DNA of 64,000 nucleotides from assembly GCA_021405325.1 (NCBI GenBank), contig QWII01000067.1, positions 1 through 64,000 on the forward strand, in the 5' to 3' direction. Numbering within the stretch: position 1 is the first letter of the stretch; each line of letters starts with the position of its first letter. Below the pieces are notes generated by a model. That model saw only the letters and a list, made by a program, of their open reading frames with translations, was not told the DNA's origin and did no database searches. This document shows positions 58,810 to 64,000 of this stretch, one piece after another. The DNA comes from Caldilinea sp. CFX5. Its GTDB lineage: Bacteria; Chloroflexota; Anaerolineae; Caldilineales; Caldilineaceae. The position numbers were made by a program, and so were the translations under genes.

Positions 58810-60363
58810 TTACCCGCGAATCAGCGTTACTGTTCGTCCTGCCGGCGAAGTGGTTGCCTCTACGGTTGTGCGTTCGCTAATGTCCGGTAGACCGCTGCGT
58901 TGGTCGAAGATCACCAGCCAGCCGCTTTCCAGCCCCAGCCTGCTCAGGTAATCATCCAACTGTTCCAGCCCTTCGGCGCGCGGGTCTACTTTGCCGTCAC
59001 GCCAGACCTTTAACTCAATGCCAAGCTGTTCCTCGCCGTAGCGCAAGTAGAGATCCATCTTGCCTTCACCCAACGCATATTCGCGATCCAGGATGCCGCC
59101 GCCGTTCGCCACCCGGTCGAGGAACGCCATCAGCACCAGATGCGGCGCGATCTCATGGTAGTGGACGGCACGTAGCAACGGCTGTCCGTGTTTGCGCCAA
59201 AAAGCCAGAAATGCTTGCAACAACTTTTCTTTGTCCAGGCGTCCATCCGGTCGTAACCAGATGGGCTGGATGCGTGGCAATGAATCTTGGGCGCCGCTTG
59301 CCAGCGCACGCGGAATCACTTCGCGATAGATCGGGTTGGCGATCACCAACCCCCGCCCATTTTCCCGACGCACCAGCCCCAGATCCACCACATAATCGCG
59401 ATCATCCTGTGGTACATCACTCAGTAACGCGCCGGCCAGGATCGGTTCGATCACATGGCGTACTCGTGGTTCGCGTAGCTTATCGGCGAGCTGGTCAAGA
59501 TGGGTTTGCCGGCGTTGAATCAAAATTTCTTTTGCGCGTTCGATATGCGCCGCCGTCACCGCCTGTGTCACATCGGTTACTAGCTCTTCGACAGACACCT
59601 TTGCCAGCGCATTGACCAACCACGGCTGGCCTTGGGTTAGATAGAAAACATGATCGAGCGCCTCAGGGGTAAAAGGCTGTCCGGTTTCGGCAGTATGTTG
59701 TTGGAGTAATGAACGAACCTCAACGGCTGTAAAATTCCGCAACATAATCGAACGCACGGCAACATTAAACGGGCTGGGCGAGTTCAAGCGGGTGCTGCCG
59801 CCGGAAGCAACTTTGTAATCACGCACATCACGCAAACCAATGAGTGCCAATGATGCTGGAAAACCGCTCGGTCGTTGATAAAAACCTGCACGTAGTTGAC
59901 GTAACACAGAAATCAGTACAGCATTTTTGAGGGCATCAATTTCATCAAGAAAAATGACTAACGGTCGTGGCGCTGTTTTGGCCCACTGCGTAAGTGCTGA
60001 ACTAATGCGATTCCCGGCGGATGTTTCTGCCCATGCGGGCGGGTGTAACTGGGGCGGTAATTGGAATTGAATAAAATCCTGCCAGTTGGCGAGAATGGCC
60101 TCTTCGGCTGCGCCAACATCTTCCGGAAAACCAGCGCCGACTTCCATGGATAAGAGTATCGCTATGTATCGCCCAGAGGCTGTCAGCCGGCGCGCCAATT
60201 CCAACATCGCGGTCGTCTTGCCCGTCTGGCGTGGCGCGTGAACGATAAAGTAGGCATTTTGCGCAATCAACCGTTCAACATTCGCATCCTGTAAACGCTC
60301 GTCGGCTTCAAGCATATAATGATACTGTGGGTCACATGGCCCAGTCGTGTTGAAAAAGCGCAT
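58810..60363 (-). CDS. AAA ATPase with PD-(D/E)XK nuclease-like C-terminus
   Basis: 517 residues. N-terminal P-loop ATPase: Walker A HAPRQTGKTTAML (near residue 43), Walker B RPLVIFLDEIDAL, an arginine-containing RDVRDYK segment and a winged-helix-like LTQGQPWLVNALA region. The C-terminus has GEGKMDLYLRYGEEQLGIELKVWRDGK, fitting the D-(D/E)xK core of PD-(D/E)XK nucleases (Asp, then ELK). Related ATPase-nuclease proteins (AAA_35/DUF1703-like) are abundant in Chloroflexota and cyanobacteria and of unknown role; defence or mobile-element functions have been proposed for some relatives. The ATG has GGAGG upstream. It appears to be a single-gene unit. Confidence 0.78.
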   Translation of the reverse strand: MRFFNTTGPCDPQYHYMLEADERLQDANVERLIAQNAYFIVHAPRQTGKTTAMLELARRLTASGRYIAILLSMEVGAGFPEDVGAAEEAILANWQDFIQFQLPPQLHPPAWAETSAGNRISSALTQWAKTAPRPLVIFLDEIDALKNAVLISVLRQLRAGFYQRPSGFPASLALIGLRDVRDYKVASGGSTRLNSPSPFNVAVRSIMLRNFTAVEVRSLLQQHTAETGQPFTPEALDHVFYLTQGQPWLVNALAKVSVEELVTDVTQAVTAAHIERAKEILIQRRQTHLDQLADKLREPRVRHVIEPILAGALLSDVPQDDRDYVVDLGLVRRENGRGLVIANPIYREVIPRALASGAQDSLPRIQPIWLRPDGRLDKEKLLQAFLAFWRKHGQPLLRAVHYHEIAPHLVLMAFLDRVANGGGILDREYALGEGKMDLYLRYGEEQLGIELKVWRDGKVDPRAEGLEQLDDYLSRLGLESGWLVIFDQRSGLPDISERTTVEATTSPAGRTVTLIRG

Positions 60364-60442
60364 AACTCAACCTCCAATGACAAGTGATCTCTCCTTTCAT
60401 TATAACGCAAAGCCTGACACATGACCACTCTTTCGATAGCGG

Positions 60443-60498
60443 TTGAGAGATCAAGAGATTGGGAAGTTGAGCAGAATAATCTCTCAATCTCTCAATCA
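60443..60498. repeat. Inverted TTGAGAGA low-complexity arms at the hydroxylase 3' end
   Basis: TTGAGAGATCAAGAGATTGG and onward (60443-60471) pairs imperfectly with AATCTCTCAATCTCTCAATC (60478-60497). On the minus strand the repeat starts with the TGA stop of the hydroxylase gene. Confidence 0.7.
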
Positions 60499-63183
60499 CT
60501 TACTCTCATCCATTGCTGCCCGCACCCGTTCCGGCGTAAACGGAATCTGTCGCAGGCGCACGCCGATGGCGTCAAAGACTGCATTAGCAACTGCCGCCGG
60601 CGTCGGGTTTTGGCTGGCCTCGCCGCTGCCGAGGAAGGGCAGATCGGGCCGATTCAAGAGGACTGTTTCGATGACCGGCGCGGCGGTAAAGCGCAGAATC
60701 GGGTAGCTTTCCCAATCGCGGCTGGTGACGCCCGTTTGGTCAAAGCTGACTTCTTCCAGCAGTGTCCAACTCAGCGCCTGGACAAAGCCGCCCTCCAACT
60801 GATTGCTCAGGCCATCAGGGTTGACCACTTGACCGGCATCGGCGGCGATGACGGCGCGTGGCACCGCAATCTGGCCGCTCGCCCGGTCAACTGTCACCTC
60901 GACGGCGATGGCGGCGTAGCATTGAAGGTTCTTGTATTGGGCAAAGGCAATCCCTTGACCGCGACCGTTATCACCTGGCCCTGACTTGGCTTGCCAACCA
61001 ATTTTTTGCGCAGCCGCTTCGATCACCGCTTTGGCCCGTTCATCGGTGAGATGTTGCAGGCGGAAGGCCACCGGATCGATGCCGGCGGCCAGCGCCAGTT
61101 CATCCATAAACGATTCAATCGCAAAGATGTTGGCATACGCACCCAAACTGCGCATGGACGACGTGCGCAACGGGCTGTTATCAACATGGTGATTGACCAC
61201 CCGCCGTTGCGGAAACGCATAAAGCGGGTCGCTGTTGCGAAAACTGCCGGAATGGCGGCCCGGCATCAGCCGGTTGACTGGCGGCGGGAACGGTTCGGCC
61301 AGATGCCAGGCCGCCAGCAGCCCGGATGTGTCCGTGCCGGGGCGCGGGCGACCGCTGTGGGGGTAGCTCCAAATATCCTCGTTCCAGTCGATGATGGCGC
61401 CGCTGTCATCCAAACTGGCTTGCAGTTGCACCGCCATTGCCGGGCCATAGGGTTCCCAGGCGTGTTCATCGTCACGCATCCATTTGAGGGAAATCGGGCG
61501 TCCCGGTAAGGCGCGAGCAAGTAAAGCCGCATCTAAACCGACATCATCCGCGCCGTTGTGACCATAGCAACCGGCCCCTTCGACATGAATCACGCGAATA
61601 TTGGTCGGCTCCATGCGAAGTACCTGGGCCAGCGATGCGCGTAACGGGTAGGGGCCTTGCGTATGGCTCCAAACGGTCAACTTGTTATCTTCCCACTGGG
61701 CAACCGCCGCCGATGGCCCGATCGAGGCGTGCATTTGATAGGGGCGATAGTAGGTGGCGTTAAGGGTGTGGGTGGCAGTAGTTGGCGTGGTGATTGGGGG
61801 GATTGGGTCATTGGTGAGCGCACCATCGATCAACAATTGGGATTGTGCTGGCTGACTGCGCAGATGATCGTAAAGTTTGTCGGGAGTCGGCAATTGTGTT
61901 GTGTTCTCCCAAACGGCGGCGCTTTGCAAGGCTTCTCTGGCGGCGATGGCTTGTTCCTCGCGTTCGGCAATGACGCCCAGGAAGGAGCCGTCCCGCACAA
62001 TCGCTAGGACACCGGGCATTTGCTTCACGGCGGTTGCGTCAACGGCGACGAGGCGGGCGGCATAGGCCGGTGGCCGCACGACGCGACCATGAACCATGCC
62101 CGGCAGCACCAGGTCATGGACAAAACTGGGCAATCCAGTCACTTTGGCTGGCAGGTCGAGACGGGTGGCGGCTTGCCCGACTACGGCGTGAGCCGCGAAT
62201 GCTTTGGGCTTGACCAGACCCGTCGCCTGCCGGCCAAAGCGCTGACCGCCAAAGAGCGCCCAGTAGTTGGTCTGGCGACCGGTAGCGGGATCGGTGACAG
62301 TTCCATCTTGCACCACCAAATCTTCCGGCTTGCCGTCCGCCTCCAACTCTTCGTGCGCCAGTTGGAGCAGCACATGGCGCGCTTCGGCGGCAGCCTGACG
62401 AATGGCGTTGCCACTCGTTTCGAGCGACATACTGCCGGCGGTTACGCCTTCGTTGGGCGTCAATGCCGTGTCGGCCATGATGACCCGAATGCGCTCTAGC
62501 GTTACATCCAATTCTTCGGCCGCAAGTTGCGCAATGGCGGTTTTGAGACCCTGACCGATCTCAACTTTGCCGGTGAAGACGGTGACGGTATCAGTCGGAT
62601 CAATGCGAATCCAGGCATCGAGATCGGGCGTCTGTTGCAGCGGCGTGGGGAGGGTTGCCTGGGCTGGTAGCGGTGTTGCGAGTGGCGGCGCTGTTACCAC
62701 TTCGTAGATGGTTTCCCAAACGGGGCGGCCAATGCGCAACTTGATGGCGCGGCGCACCCGGTCGTAGACGCCACAGCGACAGAGATTGCCCTCCAATGCC
62801 GTGCGAATTTCCTCATCGGTGGGGTAGCGGGTGCGGTTCAACAGCCCTTGCGCGGCGATGATCATGCCGGAGACACAATAGCCACACTGGATCGCCTGCT
62901 CGGCAATAAAGGCTTCCTGCAAGGGGTGGAGCGCATCGGGCGTTCCCAGCCCCTCAATGGTGGTGATCTGCGTACCCTGCGCTTGTTGCACCGGCAACTT
63001 GCAGGAGGGCACATCGGCCCCGTCGATCAGCACTTTGCAGGCGTAACATTGCTCCAACCCACAGCCAAACTTAGGACCTTTCAGCCCCAAATCGTTGCGC
63101 AAAATGTAGAGCAAAGGCGTTTCGGGATCGACTGTTAGCGGGTAAGTTACCCCGTTGACGGTAAGGGTAATGGCTTCAGACAT
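60496..63183 (-). CDS. Fused 2Fe-2S / molybdopterin hydroxylase (xanthine dehydrogenase family)
   Basis: About 895 residues from the ATG at 63183. Residues 1-150 are a small-subunit-type domain with eight cysteines: 41, 46, 49 and 61 (plant-type cluster), then 100, 103, 135 and 137 (second [2Fe-2S]). Residues about 190-890 are the molybdenum subunit: KVEIGQGLKTAIAQLAAEE, SHTQGPYPLRASLAQVL, SMRSLGAYANIFAIESFMDE and the catalytic Glu in LGSGEASQNPTPAA. The small and large subunits of IorAB- or CoxSL-type enzymes are normally separate genes; here they are fused and no FAD subunit is present. It probably hydroxylates an aldehyde or N-heterocycle. Substrate unknown; a permease-like gene lies upstream. 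Confidence 0.88.
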   Translation of the reverse strand: MSEAITLTVNGVTYPLTVDPETPLLYILRNDLGLKGPKFGCGLEQCYACKVLIDGADVPSCKLPVQQAQGTQITTIEGLGTPDALHPLQEAFIAEQAIQCGYCVSGMIIAAQGLLNRTRYPTDEEIRTALEGNLCRCGVYDRVRRAIKLRIGRPVWETIYEVVTAPPLATPLPAQATLPTPLQQTPDLDAWIRIDPTDTVTVFTGKVEIGQGLKTAIAQLAAEELDVTLERIRVIMADTALTPNEGVTAGSMSLETSGNAIRQAAAEARHVLLQLAHEELEADGKPEDLVVQDGTVTDPATGRQTNYWALFGGQRFGRQATGLVKPKAFAAHAVVGQAATRLDLPAKVTGLPSFVHDLVLPGMVHGRVVRPPAYAARLVAVDATAVKQMPGVLAIVRDGSFLGVIAEREEQAIAAREALQSAAVWENTTQLPTPDKLYDHLRSQPAQSQLLIDGALTNDPIPPITTPTTATHTLNATYYRPYQMHASIGPSAAVAQWEDNKLTVWSHTQGPYPLRASLAQVLRMEPTNIRVIHVEGAGCYGHNGADDVGLDAALLARALPGRPISLKWMRDDEHAWEPYGPAMAVQLQASLDDSGAIIDWNEDIWSYPHSGRPRPGTDTSGLLAAWHLAEPFPPPVNRLMPGRHSGSFRNSDPLYAFPQRRVVNHHVDNSPLRTSSMRSLGAYANIFAIESFMDELALAAGIDPVAFRLQHLTDERAKAVIEAAAQKIGWQAKSGPGDNGRGQGIAFAQYKNLQCYAAIAVEVTVDRASGQIAVPRAVIAADAGQVVNPDGLSNQLEGGFVQALSWTLLEEVSFDQTGVTSRDWESYPILRFTAAPVIETVLLNRPDLPFLGSGEASQNPTPAAVANAVFDAIGVRLRQIPFTPERVRAAMDESK

Positions 63184-63289
63184 GGTTGTTTGTCTCCGTA
63201 CAAGCAATAACTGGCTGTGTGCTAGATTGTTCTAATCGTAGCAGGGGTTATTGAATTTGCATAATTCTTTTGCTAAAGGGCCAGCACGA

Positions 63290-64000
63290 TCAAGGCTTAT
63301 CCCTACGCACCCCTTGAACAACCGCATTCCCCGCTATCACCAGTAAGCTCACCGCTGCCCCCAACACAATTGCTACTGACTGCCCCTGGATTTGACCCAC
63401 AATGGCCGTCGCCGCACCAATCAGCCAGGCGAGAAAGGCAACTTTGGTAGACGGTTTCCTGGATAGCCAACGGCTCAACAGCATCACTCCTAGCGCCGGC
63501 CCCAAGGCTGCGCCATTCAATCCCAAAAAGGGCAGCAATCGTTGATCAAAGCGCAACGAGGCCAGCACAAAGGTCATGCTACAGATCAGCGCCGTCGTAT
63601 AGCGGAGATGCAGCCGGGTTACGCTAGACAGCGCCAACGCACCCGAATACAGCCCCGACAGCAAGGGCGCAGTCACAGCCAGCAAGAGAAAAAGATGACC
63701 CAGCGTCGCTGAGCGGGTCATGGTGAGAATATCGGCAATGTTCCAATGACCGGTGGCGTAGTAGAGCAGCGCGCCGACGCTCATGGAGAAGATCAAGGGG
63801 AAAAAGAGGTAGCTACTGATCTTCCACACATCGCCATCACTCGCCATATCCCAGGTGAAATCGGGGTTGCGCAGGGCGAAAAGGGTGGCATAGGCGATGA
63901 CGGTGCCAATGGCCCAGAACCAATCCGCTAATGGCGCTGTCGCCGTCGGTTCTGTGGGCAAGGTGAGATCGACGGCGCTGAGAGCAAAGATCGTCAGCCC
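63290..64000 (-). CDS. Membrane transporter, probable NCS1-like permease (partial, runs off the window)
   Basis: C-terminal 236 residues of an integral membrane protein; the frame is open to the right edge, so the start is outside. About seven hydrophobic segments are visible (WFWAIGTVIAYATLFAL, SSYLFFPLIFSMSVGALLYY, LFLLLAVTAPLLSGLYSGAL and others). The NPDFTWDMASDGDVWK and LLSGLYSGALALSSV stretches recall cytosine/purine permeases of the NCS1 family (NPDLTWD, NLYSAGLALSN). If so it could import a nucleobase-like substrate for the adjacent hydroxylase. A TTG at 63961 is not a credible start, since hydrophobic coding continues upstream. Confidence 0.5.
   Translation of the reverse strand, partial: GLTIFALSAVDLTLPTEPTATAPLADWFWAIGTVIAYATLFALRNPDFTWDMASDGDVWKISSYLFFPLIFSMSVGALLYYATGHWNIADILTMTRSATLGHLFLLLAVTAPLLSGLYSGALALSSVTRLHLRYTTALICSMTFVLASLRFDQRLLPFLGLNGAALGPALGVMLLSRWLSRKPSTKVAFLAWLIGAATAIVGQIQGQSVAIVLGAAVSLLVIAGNAVVQGVRRDKP

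Overview
The window is GC-rich bacterial DNA with dense coding on both strands. It most resembles a member of the Chloroflexota (Anaerolineae/Caldilineae type). The clues are very large secreted proteins built from DUF11, SdrD-B-like and GEVED modules, joined by long Thr-Pro-Ala stalks and ending in an FLPxxxRR-like tail, and many short palindromic repeats between genes. The phylum is an inference from gene style; there is no rRNA in the window.

Layout. (1) 130-7119, minus strand: a branched-chain amino acid operon read as leader peptide - ilvB - ilvN - ilvC - [toxin-antitoxin pair] - leuA. The leader encodes a 47-residue peptide crowded with Val, Leu and Ile codons, followed by mutually exclusive antiterminator and terminator hairpins. 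This is a classical ribosome-mediated attenuator. (2) 7497-36149, plus strand: two giant exported surface proteins. The second is a gene of about 22.7 kb (about 7,560 residues if repaired), split by a frameshifting deletion near 23,670. A secreted trypsin-like protease follows at 36573. (3) 37516-39622, minus: ftsY and prfB, with the standard programmed +1 frameshift in prfB. (4) 40431-52786, plus: a tight seven-gene cluster of four glycosyltransferase modules, three APH-fold kinases (one apparently catalytically dead), a nucleotidyltransferase-kinase-heparinase-type lyase fusion and a glycosyltransferase-deacetylase fusion. I recognise no described system with this make-up; it is the best candidate here for something new. 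(5) 52815-64000: DUF2905 membrane protein, tandem thioredoxin, thrC, a broken rnc, a sugar-acid dehydratase and aldolase-like pair, an AAA ATPase with a nuclease-like C-terminus, a fused 2Fe-2S/molybdopterin hydroxylase, and the end of a probable NCS1-type permease running off the right edge.

A second theme is repeats at gene ends. Several genes have a hairpin-forming low-complexity repeat that starts in or within a few bases of the stop codon. One family (GTGATTCGTG) recurs at five gene ends, always in the same orientation relative to the gene it follows. Other gene ends (thrC, rnc, xdh-like, dehydratase) have unrelated sequences in the same position and form. MITE-like elements with ends close to TAGGAGTTACGCA lie upstream of the giant gene and of the glycan cluster.

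No tRNA, rRNA or CRISPR array was seen. Domain names rest on reading the translations and on recalled family signatures; no searches were run.
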